Part shown: piece after piece, positions 35,244-43,573 of the stretch | Layout: the number at the start of each line of letters is the position of its first letter | How positions within the stretch are numbered: position 1 is the stretch's first letter | Assembly (NCBI RefSeq): GCF_010731875.1 | Contig: NZ_AP022595.1 | Span: forward strand, 3,968,001 to 4,032,000 | From: Mycolicibacterium sarraceniae | Lineage (GTDB): Bacteria > Actinomycetota > Actinomycetes > Mycobacteriales > Mycobacteriaceae | DNA: 64,000 nucleotides | Reading direction: 5' to 3' | The notes under the pieces: generated by a model | Database searches by the model: none | The model's input: the letters and a program-made list of their open reading frames with translations, nothing else | Told to the model about the DNA's origin: nothing | Position numbers and translations under genes: made by a program

Positions 35244-35451
35244 TGTCCGATCCGGAACTAGTTGAGAATGTTCCGCGACTACTTGAAAGCTGTCCGATTC
35301 TGCACCTGGTTTCCGGAACCATTTGACAGTGCTTTTCTTGCAGCGTGTTGGGCCGTTGTAGCCGTTGGTAGCCGCACGGCCGACCTGGTTATCGCAGAAT
35401 CCACGACAATCTGACAGTGCCGGACATGCTGTCCAGGACTAACTGATAACG
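35244..35451 (+). repeat. left end of element 2, five TnsB-type sites
   Basis: After TGTCCGA come repeats with consensus TCCGGGACTANTTGAGAGTG at 35,251-35,270, 35,271-35,291, 35,311-35,331, 35,399-35,419 and 35,431-35,451, all in the same orientation. Tn7 left ends have a few such sites with irregular spacing; TnsB binding here is inferred. Confidence 0.78.
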
Positions 35452-35555
35452 CCGGACGGCGCGGTCACCAACGAAACTTCAACACTCCGACCTTTTGCGC
35501 ACTATCGTCACAGTGACGTAACCCCTGCGCTCTGGCGGGAAAGGCGCAGGCGGGA

Positions 35556-35843
35556 CTAGGCGTCCAAGGGACCTTCCGGCGTGGCGTCTTCGAAGTCTGG
35601 AAGCGGGGCGCCGAAGTTGTCCGGTATGACGAGGTCGGGCAATTGGCCGAACTTGCGGTGAGGCGCCGGGGTTGCCTCGGTGAGCCCGAAGCGTTTGCGC
35701 AAGTCTTCGCCGCTAACCGTGTTCCCGGCGGCGTAGTCGGCATCAGCTTGTGTGAGCTCGCGCTCTATGGTTGCGCGCTCATCGAGCAGCTCGGGCGGGT
35801 GTGCCAAGTCGCTGGGTTCCGGGTCGGCGGATCCGCCATTCAT
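35556..35843 (-). CDS. small antitoxin-like protein
   Basis: A 95-residue acidic protein from an ATG at 35,843. The segment ELTQADADYAAGNTVSGEDL then RKRFGL is like the C-terminal end of Phd/YefM or RelB-type antitoxins (DxD-x-A-x-G-x-x-x-S-x-E-[DE]-[LV]). No toxin gene is seen next to it. It lies between the transposon's left end and the recombinase gene, on the opposite strand. It could be a cargo gene or a control protein for the element; I cannot tell. Confidence 0.45.
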   Translation of the reverse strand: MNGGSADPEPSDLAHPPELLDERATIERELTQADADYAAGNTVSGEDLRKRFGLTEATPAPHRKFGQLPDLVIPDNFGAPLPDFEDATPEGPLDA

Positions 35844-35998
35844 GTTGATACTTTACGCCGCGACACCAGCGTGAAGCCAGACTTTCGTCACCGTGACACT
35901 TCTACCCCACTGTGCGTAACGGTGAAGTCACTGCGCTGCAGCGGGTTACGCACATTTGGTGGATAACGTTGATTATCCATCATTTATCTGTGACGCTG

Positions 35999-37132
35999 AT
36001 GCTGTGTCCGAGAAAGCAACCCGCGACTGCTCCGTTGCCGCCACAAGGAGCTGACGCGGTGTCGACGGCTACCGATGACGTCCCTGGATGGTTCCAACAG
36101 TTTTTGGACCACAGGCAGACCAGCAAGCCTTCGGCGCACACTATGAAGGCCTATCGACAAGACTTCACCGCCATCGCCAACCTCATGTCAGACGGCGAGC
36201 CGGCCCGACTCGCCCCTGCTGACATAACTCGCGATTCGATGCGGGCAGCATTCGCCACCTTCGCCGCCGAACACGAAGCTGCATCGATCCGGCGCTGCTG
36301 GTCCACGTGGAATGTGCTGTGCACCTTTCTCTACACCAACGAACTGATGGCCGCCAATCCTATGCAGCTCGTAGGGAGGCCGAAGCTGAAAAAGCCGCTC
36401 CCAAAGGCGCTCCCCCGGACCGCAGTCGAGGCGCTACTCGCCGCCGCCGGTCAAGACCCAGTTCCGCGCGAGACAGACTGGGCTGAAAGGGATCTCGCCC
36501 TCATTCTTACTGCTCTTCTAGCAGGATTGCGGGCGGAGGAACTTCGCCTTGTCGATGTCGGGGACGTGAGGACCCTCGACGACGGCTCCGCCGTGGTCAA
36601 TGTCAAAGGAAAAGGCGGCAAGGAACGCAACGTCCCCATCGAGTCAGAGCTGCTGGCAGTGATCGGTACCTACATGGCGAGTCGTGCCGTTCGTTTCCCG
36701 CAGAGCAAGAAGCGCTCACCTATATCGGAAAGCACCGCCCTGTCGGGATGGCCAGCTTCCGTACCGCTATTCGTCGGTCGAGATGGTGAACGAATCACGC
36801 GGGGCACGCTGCAATCTCGAATCAAGCGAGCGTTCAAGCGTGCTGGACCAGATGCACGACCAGTGCCGGGCGCCTTGGTACACGGCCTCCGGCACACCTA
36901 TGCCACTGAGCTCGCAACCGCGAATGTCAGCGTCTATACGCTCATGAAGCTGCTCGGCCATGAGTCAATGACGACATCGCAGCGCTACGTGACGGCAGCC
37001 GGTATTGAAACCCGAAGTGCAGCAGCACAAAACGGTCTGTACTCGCTTATCATCGATCCCGATACTGTAGTTGAGGAGTTGTCGATCGCTAAAAGCGAGA
37101 AGATCAATCAGGCTGTTGCACAGAATAATTAG
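35999..37132 (+). CDS. tyrosine recombinase (XerC/D-like)
   Basis: A protein of 377 residues if the ATG at 35,999 is used; an upstream in-frame ATG at 35,912 and a GTG at 36,059 are alternatives. The N-terminal SAM-like DNA-binding region is WFQQFLDHRQTSKPSAHTMK onward. Catalytic positions are R in LLAGLRAEELRL, K in VKGKGGKERNVPI, HGLRH in VHGLRHTYATE, H in LLGHESMTTSQ and Y in QRYVTAAG. Such enzymes cut and rejoin DNA through the tyrosine. In a Tn7-like element it is not part of the core and may resolve dimers or cointegrates, or move a gene cassette. Confidence 0.85.
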   Translation: MLCPRKQPATAPLPPQGADAVSTATDDVPGWFQQFLDHRQTSKPSAHTMKAYRQDFTAIANLMSDGEPARLAPADITRDSMRAAFATFAAEHEAASIRRCWSTWNVLCTFLYTNELMAANPMQLVGRPKLKKPLPKALPRTAVEALLAAAGQDPVPRETDWAERDLALILTALLAGLRAEELRLVDVGDVRTLDDGSAVVNVKGKGGKERNVPIESELLAVIGTYMASRAVRFPQSKKRSPISESTALSGWPASVPLFVGRDGERITRGTLQSRIKRAFKRAGPDARPVPGALVHGLRHTYATELATANVSVYTLMKLLGHESMTTSQRYVTAAGIETRSAAAQNGLYSLIIDPDTVVEELSIAKSEKINQAVAQNN

Positions 37133-37666
37133 CGTCCGGGCAATTGGGCGAAGATGATCGTCAAACACTTCCTCCGTGTGTATCCAAGGACGCGATAGCC
37201 GGACACACCGGCACACAGAGCTGCTGCGCGATGAGGAAGTCGAGGACACCTATCGGCACTGGCCATCTGCACTTGATCTTGTGGCTTTTCTTCCTCGATG
37301 AATATTAACCGGCCTGGCAGGTGTTTAGTTACACCTTTTTGCTGAGAAACACAGTTCGTGGTTGTTGTCATTGAGCTACATCCGGACTCTGATCTGCAAA
37401 GTTCAACCGCTCGCAGCGGTGACACGCTGTGGCACGTTGACATGGAGTAAAGCCGGATTACATTGTCTAACATTCGATATGATCAGGAATTCCGCCTCAG
37501 GGTCACGCGATTTGGAGGAGATCCGCATTCAAGTCAGCCGTGAAACAGCTCGGCGTTCGATTTGTCTCATTCAGCATCGCGGGCCATTCCGCCATGGTTG
37601 CTGAAACCCTTGTGCGGGTCTGTCATGTTGTGCTGAACTTGCATTCACGAATTCCGTTGGGAAGCG

Positions 37667-37682
37667 GGCTGTGCGCCCGCTA
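37667..37682. terminator. short hairpin (GCGGGC / GCCCGC)
   Basis: A perfect 6-bp stem with a short TGTG-type loop, no T run. It lies 130 bases before the stronger hairpin. Weak evidence for termination alone. Confidence 0.3.
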
Positions 37683-37812
37683 GGCGCAGCTGGCTCGACC
37701 TCTGTATCCAGCGGAAGACGGCCGAATGACGAGTCCAAGAAGGAGGTCGCACCGACCAGAGGATTCCGATTGCGCCTAACTGCAGGGCGCTAAACATCTC
37801 CAGATGCTGAAA

Positions 37813-37835
37813 AAGCCGGGTCGGTAGCCCGGCTT
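37813..37835. terminator. strong hairpin, probable terminator before tnsA
   Basis: AAGCCGGG (37,813-37,820), a 7-base loop, and CCCGGCTT (37,828-37,835) form a perfect 8-bp stem followed by CTTCTT. It would stop transcripts from the recombinase side, isolating the tns operon whose first start is at 37,992. Confidence 0.55.
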
Positions 37836-37991
37836 CTTCGGTGCGGCATCGCGCCGCTCTTACTCACTTCGTCCCCCAGGAGGAGACATGTTCATTTCAG
37901 CGTGCTCTCTGCACGATGTCAACCCCTTCGTCGATACCGGGCGCGAGACAGCCGCGTCGGCTTCAGGTCCGCATCCACGACGGAAACGCGC

Positions 37992-38777
37992 ATGACCGCA
38001 CAATCGGCCCCCGGTAAGTCGACCCTGCCGGTGAACGACGCACCGTACACCACCGTGCTCTACGACGACCCTGCGACCGGACGGCGCTTGCGCACCCGTC
38101 TCACTCCCGAGATTGCACGAGTTCCCTTTGAGCTATGCCGCCCGATACGAAACTTTCCCGCATACCGCGGGCGTCGTTCCCACCAGGGAAAGTATTGGTT
38201 CTCGCGGTCGCAGCGCCATGTCGGTTTCGAGTCGCGGTTCGAAATGACGGCCTTGATGATGCTGGACTTCCGTGGCGACGCAATTGCAGTCAGCTCCAAC
38301 CCGTTCTGGCTGTTGTGGCCAAAGGGTGTTGCGCCCATGCGCCACGCTCCGGATTTCTTCATCCGCCGATGCGATGGGTCAGCCCAGGTCATCGACGTCA
38401 AACCGGCTGACCGGCTCAAAGACAAAGATCGACTTCAGCATGACCGTACCCGCGAGGTATGCAACGAATTAGGCTGGGAATACGAGGAATTCACCAGTAT
38501 TGATGCCACAATTGAGCGCAATCTACGATTGCTCTGCGGCTACCACCACCAACGGTTCGAGCCGCCGGCCGAGGCGCGTACCGCGATCGTGCGCTGTCTG
38601 CAGAAGTCTGGAAACGGTGGTACGCGGTTAGGCGATCTGATTGACGCTGCTTCTTCTGAATGCATACACCTGGGCGAAGATCGCCTGATCTGCGGTATCT
38701 ACCACTTGGTGTGGAGCGGTGCGATGCACGCCGACCTGACTCGTCCGCTGTCCTGGAACACGGTGATCGCAGCATGA
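37992..38777 (+). CDS. TnsA-like endonuclease of element 2
   Basis: A protein of 261 residues from the ATG at 37,992 (a longer frame upstream has no similarity). TnsA nicks the 5' ends of the transposon and turns replicative joining into cut-and-paste. Catalytic positions by comparison with TnsA: E in GFESRFEMTALMML, D in MRHAPDFFIRR, K in AQVIDVKPADRLK. The C-terminal helices (TRLGDLIDAASSECIHLGED) would contact TnsC. The stop overlaps the tnsB ATG as ATGA. The protein is shorter than E. coli TnsA (273 residues) by little and looks intact. Confidence 0.88.
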   Translation: MTAQSAPGKSTLPVNDAPYTTVLYDDPATGRRLRTRLTPEIARVPFELCRPIRNFPAYRGRRSHQGKYWFSRSQRHVGFESRFEMTALMMLDFRGDAIAVSSNPFWLLWPKGVAPMRHAPDFFIRRCDGSAQVIDVKPADRLKDKDRLQHDRTREVCNELGWEYEEFTSIDATIERNLRLLCGYHHQRFEPPAEARTAIVRCLQKSGNGGTRLGDLIDAASSECIHLGEDRLICGIYHLVWSGAMHADLTRPLSWNTVIAA

Positions 38778-40834
38778 TCAATCTTCAAATCGGCGACATC
38801 ATCGGCTTCCGCAACCAGAGTTGGCATATCCGGGAAAGCGACGGACTGGCGCTGCGTCTCAAGTGTCTCGATGACGGAAGCGACCTCGCCCTGCCCATAG
38901 GCATACTGCTCTCCGACGCGTCGTTCGTCGCCCCCGATGCTAGCGGTCCAAGCGTCGCAGATCAGCGGCTGCTTGACCTGGCCACCGTCGAACGTCGGCG
39001 CGAAGCTCAATTTTGGTACGACCACATGTGCGAGCTCAAACATGCCGTCGCACTTACAGACCGAGGTACCGAAAATGGCGTTCCGACAACGACTATCCAA
39101 ACACGGCTCACTGAGAAGCGTGACGAGATTCAACGCTTGGGCAGGAGTGTTTCCATGTCCACCATGTGGAGGAGATGGCAAGGATTCAATCAGGCTGGCC
39201 TGCTTGGATGTATCGATCAGCGCGGCATGCCCGGGCGTGTGCGGCTGTCCAAGGTGGATCAACGCGTCCTCATCACGTTGGAAATGGTGAAGCGCCACTA
39301 TCTGAGTAAGTCAACGCCGACCAAGAAACAGATCATCGAGATCGCTAGAACTCGACTCGCGGACGACGGCGTTCCGGTCCCGTGCAAGTCGTCGATGTAC
39401 GCGTTGTTGTCCGAGCTGGACCGAGGCGAGCACACCACAGGCGATGCGACCTCGCGTCGTAGCCACGCTAACAGCCCCGACCGAGCGTTTGGGAAGATTG
39501 TCGGCCTCTATCCAGGCGAAGAAGTCCAACTGGACTCCACCCCGCTGGATGCGATGGCTGTGTTGGCCGACGGTCAACCTTGCCGGGTTGACCTCGCTGC
39601 CGGGATCGACGTAGCAACAGGCACCATCACCGCGGCGATCTTGCGCCCCAACGCTTGCAAGACTGTCGACGCTCTCGAACTATGGGCCAATTCCTCGGTC
39701 CCGCAACATGTGCTCCCCGGATGGACGGAGAACATGGCACTGGCGCGGAGCTACCTTTCGGACGCGATGTCCCCCACAGCAGAGTTCGAGAAGGCCCTCG
39801 AGAATAAGCCCGTCATAGACGTACGGGGTCTCGTCGTCGATCGCGGAAAGATCTTCGTATCGGCGGCCTTCGATCGGGCAACCGAACTGCGTGGCGTGAA
39901 TTGTCGCGTTGCGCCGCCATACTCGCCGACCGCGAAGCCCCATATCGAGCGGCTATTCAAGACCATCGGCGACGACTTCGTCCGATGGATCCCTGGATAC
40001 AAGGGGCGTTCGGTCAGCCATCGCGGCCGAGCACCGGAGAAAGACGCTGTGTGGCCCCTGTTCGTCCTCCAAGCGCTGCTCGACGAGTGGGTCATCACGG
40101 TCTACCAGAACCGACCACATGCGGGTCTTCAGCTCACGACTGCCCCTCGGATGAAGCTCTCCCCGAACGCCATCTACCGAGCGATGTCCGCATCCGCCCC
40201 CACCCCTGTGCGAACGCTGACCCGTGACGAATGGATCTCCATGCACCCCCATGAGTTTCGACGCATCAACCGCTACGGCATCAACCTCTTCAACCTCGTC
40301 TATGACAACGACTCGCCGCGCTTCCATCAGATGCGGCAGGCGAAATCCATGAACTCCAAACAGAAAGGGAAATGGGAGGTGCGATACGACCCGAACAACC
40401 TGATGCAGATTTGGGTTCGAGATGAGACGTTGTCCTTCGCCGACGAGGGTGAGCGCACTGTTCAGGACAATGGATGGATCGAATGCCGTTGGGTTCTGGC
40501 CAAATACGCCGCCATCCCGTTCGGCATGGACGTACTCAAGGCGGTGCGCCGTGAGCTCGGCGAGAACCCCAGCGACAAGCACGTGCTTGAGCGCACAGAG
40601 CAGATCCACCGCCAGTTGCTCGGTGGCCCATCGGAGCCGAAACTCCGGCCACTGACTCGAGCGGAAGCCTCGGCGGGCCGGGCGAACCTTGCACGACAAG
40701 AACTCTGCTCCGCCCCTCCCGCCGAAGTGGAGCCGGGACCCACTGCTACCGCCCCGCCCACCGAGCTCGCTGCGCCGGTGCCCGCCGGACGAGTAGAGCC
40801 GATGCGCCCCATGCGCTTGTCGGAAGGGTGGTGA
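38774..40834 (+). CDS. TnsB/TniA-type DDE transposase
   Basis: A 686-residue transposase starting at the ATG that overlaps the tnsA stop. The DDE residues fall at D254 (EEVQLDSTPLD), D356 (LVVDRGKIFVS) and E392 (KPHIERLFKTIG), with the standard 35-residue gap between D356 and E392. An N-terminal helix-turn-helix region and a C-terminal Mu-type beta-barrel (KGKWEVRYDPNNLMQIWVRD) flank the core. It should bind the repeats at both ends and join the 3' ends to target DNA. The proline-rich tail (about residues 650-680) resembles the TnsC-interacting tail of the family. Confidence 0.92.
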   Translation: MINLQIGDIIGFRNQSWHIRESDGLALRLKCLDDGSDLALPIGILLSDASFVAPDASGPSVADQRLLDLATVERRREAQFWYDHMCELKHAVALTDRGTENGVPTTTIQTRLTEKRDEIQRLGRSVSMSTMWRRWQGFNQAGLLGCIDQRGMPGRVRLSKVDQRVLITLEMVKRHYLSKSTPTKKQIIEIARTRLADDGVPVPCKSSMYALLSELDRGEHTTGDATSRRSHANSPDRAFGKIVGLYPGEEVQLDSTPLDAMAVLADGQPCRVDLAAGIDVATGTITAAILRPNACKTVDALELWANSSVPQHVLPGWTENMALARSYLSDAMSPTAEFEKALENKPVIDVRGLVVDRGKIFVSAAFDRATELRGVNCRVAPPYSPTAKPHIERLFKTIGDDFVRWIPGYKGRSVSHRGRAPEKDAVWPLFVLQALLDEWVITVYQNRPHAGLQLTTAPRMKLSPNAIYRAMSASAPTPVRTLTRDEWISMHPHEFRRINRYGINLFNLVYDNDSPRFHQMRQAKSMNSKQKGKWEVRYDPNNLMQIWVRDETLSFADEGERTVQDNGWIECRWVLAKYAAIPFGMDVLKAVRRELGENPSDKHVLERTEQIHRQLLGGPSEPKLRPLTRAEASAGRANLARQELCSAPPAEVEPGPTATAPPTELAAPVPAGRVEPMRPMRLSEGW

Positions 40835-40837
40835 CCC

Positions 40838-41833
40838 ATGGCCTCACCGACCACTCGGGAAGAGTGGCGCGAGTACTGCACATATGAGCCCACCCCCGAC
40901 TCTCAGCGTCCTTTGCTGAGCGTGGACGACATCAAAAAGCTCAGCTCCGCGGAACGTTCGGCGTACAACGAACGGCGGATCGACTACCTCAACGAAGAAC
41001 GAGTGTTTCCCACGCGGGACCTGACCCGAATCTTGGACCACGCACGACGACTGCTTCGAAGGTCGCGGGCCAAGAAGTTCGTGGCCAGGCCCGGTATTAG
41101 GGTCTCGGGTGAACCGCGGACCGGTAAGACCACCGACGTCATGGCGGCGGGCAAACGCTTGGACGCCGAAATACGTCGAGCCTGCGGCCGCGAGAACGAT
41201 CTGTCGTTCCTGCCGGTCGTCTATACAACGATTGCAACTGCCACCACGACCAACAAACTTTGGGTACGCCTCGCCGATTTCGTCGGTGCCAGGGAACTGC
41301 GCGGAAGCAACGCCGATGAGCGCCTGGTCGACCTTGCCCGCCTACTCAAGAGTCTTGGCACAAAATTCGTGATCCTTGATGACGTACAGCGACTCAACAC
41401 CGACCGCGTCGCAGGGGCCGAAGTCGCCGACAATATCAAGACCTTCGCCGAGAACCTCGACGCAACCATGCTCTTCGCCGGCATCTCCCTAGAGACCGCG
41501 CCGCTGTTCAGCGGCGAGAACGGCGAGCAATGGCGCAAACGCACGCGACCCGTCAACCTGAGCCATTACGCGCTCGCGAACGAAGCCGATCACCAGGAGT
41601 GGGTGCAGCTGGTTGCTGCCCTCGAGCGCATCCTGCCGTTGCCGCTTCACGAACACGGGCTGCTCGAACGCCACTCCGACTACCTTTATCACCGCACGGG
41701 CGGCTCGATCGCGTCCCTAAGTGACCTGGTCATCGATGCAGCCACTGACGCCATCGACTTCGGTACTGAAGCAATCACGTTGGATCTGCTCGACTCAATC
41801 GCTATTGATGACGTAGACCCTGGGGGACGCTGA
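40838..41833 (+). CDS. TnsC/TniB-type AAA+ regulator
   Basis: A 331-residue ATPase. Walker A is GEPRTGKTTDV (residues about 90-100), Walker B is KFVILDDVQRLN (about 176-187), and the sensor-like KTFAENLDATMLFAGISLET follows. TnsC forms ATP-dependent filaments on target DNA and links TniQ-bound targets to TnsA and TnsB. The gene starts 3 bases after the tnsB stop and its own stop overlaps the tniQ start by one base, so all four genes form one unit. Confidence 0.92.
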   Translation: MASPTTREEWREYCTYEPTPDSQRPLLSVDDIKKLSSAERSAYNERRIDYLNEERVFPTRDLTRILDHARRLLRRSRAKKFVARPGIRVSGEPRTGKTTDVMAAGKRLDAEIRRACGRENDLSFLPVVYTTIATATTTNKLWVRLADFVGARELRGSNADERLVDLARLLKSLGTKFVILDDVQRLNTDRVAGAEVADNIKTFAENLDATMLFAGISLETAPLFSGENGEQWRKRTRPVNLSHYALANEADHQEWVQLVAALERILPLPLHEHGLLERHSDYLYHRTGGSIASLSDLVIDAATDAIDFGTEAITLDLLDSIAIDDVDPGGR

Positions 41834-42804
41834 TGCCGCCTCACACAGAAGCGCAGTATGTTCTTGCAGCAACGCCTGCCTGCCAGATCCGTCAGCGCCT
41901 GCCGCTCCCCTCGTCGCCCCTAACCGCGGAGACGCTCGTAAGCTATCTTCGGCGACTTACAGAGCAGAATCTCCTCCGCCCGCGTTGGTTGTCCCAACTC
42001 TCACGCCAACCTCACTTCACTCCGAGTCTGTGTGAGCTGACCGGACTGACCGAGCGCAGCCTGGTATCCGCACTTCCGGAACTACGCACTTGGCATGCCC
42101 TCGAGCGATGGCCCCACATCGCCGGGCAGGCATCAGTCAGAGCTGGCGTCCGTGCCGCGTGCAACCACTGTGTCGCCGCACGAACCAACAGTGGACCGTC
42201 AACAGTTACTGTCTTCGCTAGTCATGAACAGGTGCTCTGTCATATCCACCGAAGGTGGACTGGAAGCTTGGAACTGAAATGCGCTCCGCACGAACAGTTT
42301 TCGGTTCGCAGATGTCCCGACATCGCAGTAGCAAATCTCAGACACCAGGGTCTCATCAGACGGTGGGGCCGTGACTCTGCCTTCGCCTGTTTCGCCGCCG
42401 CTGTCACATGCTTCAGGACCTGGTCGAGGTGGCCGGCGATAACACGTGCTCCCGACATAAGGCAACGACTCGACCTACTCGGAATCACTGAGGATGCAAT
42501 ACCTTTGAGTCCTCGAGAAGTAGCCGCCTGGTACCCAAACGCAGTCGCCTTAACCGAGACTGTCCTGTCCCTACGACGCGAGATTGCGACGACACGAACG
42601 TCGACCGCGGATGTGATCGCACACGGCCTCGCCCTACTGCGCGACGTCGTGCCCGGTCTGTCACCCGGTGGCGCTTCGGATCCCTTCCGTCAAGCAATCC
42701 TGGCCGACCTCTACGACCCGCCAGCTGAAGTCGAAATCGCCGCATCGAATCGATACGCAAGTGCATATCCACAACCACAGGAGGGACCATCGTGGCAGCA
42801 GTAA
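41833..42804 (+). CDS. TniQ/TnsD-family target selector
   Basis: A 323-residue protein. TniQ features: the N-terminal LPLPSSPLTAETLVSYLRRL motif, the zinc-finger pairs CNHC (about residues 109-112) and CHIH (about 134-137), and the C-terminal helical part. The protein is shorter than TnsD and close to TniQ length, with only one zinc-finger module visible. In the family it picks the insertion site by binding DNA or a guide complex. No guide complex is encoded here, so it probably recognises a DNA site itself. Confidence 0.85.
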   Translation: MPPHTEAQYVLAATPACQIRQRLPLPSSPLTAETLVSYLRRLTEQNLLRPRWLSQLSRQPHFTPSLCELTGLTERSLVSALPELRTWHALERWPHIAGQASVRAGVRAACNHCVAARTNSGPSTVTVFASHEQVLCHIHRRWTGSLELKCAPHEQFSVRRCPDIAVANLRHQGLIRRWGRDSAFACFAAAVTCFRTWSRWPAITRAPDIRQRLDLLGITEDAIPLSPREVAAWYPNAVALTETVLSLRREIATTRTSTADVIAHGLALLRDVVPGLSPGGASDPFRQAILADLYDPPAEVEIAASNRYASAYPQPQEGPSWQQ

Positions 42805-42818
42805 CGAGAAGGAATGAA

Positions 42819-43027
42819 ATGCCCGCAACGCCAGCCGGTGCAATCGGCACAGAATGGGAAGTGGACCAAGGCATTGCGTCTCGTATCGTCTACAACCGTG
42901 ACCGTTACGTCGATGGCCGCGCCGTCGGGGTCAGAATTAGCGCCATCCAGTACGAGAACGGTTACTTTGACACCGTCTCCGATCCTCCCCGCGTCTTTCT
43001 CGATTGCATTCCTGACTGCGGACTAAC
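42819..43027 (+). pseudogene. small gene after tniQ, cut by an IS3-family element
   Basis: An ATG at 42,819 with GAGAAGG upstream opens a frame: MPATPAGAIGTEWEVDQGIA, SRIVYNRDRYVDGRAVGVRI and IQYENGYFDTVSDPPRVFLD, ending CIPDCGL at the IS border (43,028). An in-frame GTG at 42,792 would overlap tniQ by 13 bases. Beyond the IS (from 45,959) the same frame meets a stop within four codons, so only the last residues are lost and the original protein was about 75 residues. I do not recognise it. Its position in the operon suggests a transposition accessory. Confidence 0.5.
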
Positions 43028-43563
43028 TGAGGTTCCCCAGAAAAAGTGGACACGGTTAGCTTGATTGCTGACGTGGCTGTGAGGCGATCTCGAAGTCGAT
43101 GGGTGAGATCATCCCTAACGAACTGTGTCGCCTTTCATGGTTGTAGAATCTGATGTAATTGTCAAGTCCTGCAGTAAGATTCGCGTACGTGGTGAACGCG
43201 TGGCGTTTGTAATACTCATGTTTGACCGTCGACCATAGCGATTCGGCTCCGGCGTTGTCCCAGCAGATCCCGGTCGCTCCCATAGAGCGCAGTAAGCCAT
43301 GCTCAGAACAAACCTGGGCCATGTCGTGGCTGGTGAATTGACCGCCTCGATCGGCATGCAGGATGGTGCCGGCGACGTTGCCGGCGCGGATGAACACCGC
43401 AGCATCGACGGCGGCTTCGACCAGCTCAGTGCGCATGTGGTCGGCCAGCGACCAACCCAACACCCGCCGCGAGTGTTCATCGCGAATCGCACACAGGAAG
43501 GCATCCCTTCACCGCAGGTCAAGTACGTGATATCAGAGGTCCACACCGCATCGATACGCCCTT

Positions 43564-43573
43564 GGTCAAAGAC
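43564..43573. repeat. 10-bp target duplication GGTCAAAGAC, left copy
   Basis: GGTCAAAGAC precedes the IS4-family left end and is repeated exactly after its right end at 45,192-45,201; both halves belong to the split OrfB. IS4-family elements make 9-13 bp duplications. Confidence 0.88.

Larger units (their letters stand above)
37133..37991. other. noncoding stretch before tnsA
   Basis: About 860 bases without a convincing gene. It ends with the hairpins at 37,667-37,682 and 37,813-37,835 and must contain the promoter of the tnsABC-tniQ operon. Base composition is less GC-rich around 37,280-37,520 than in the neighbouring genes. Confidence 0.45.
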
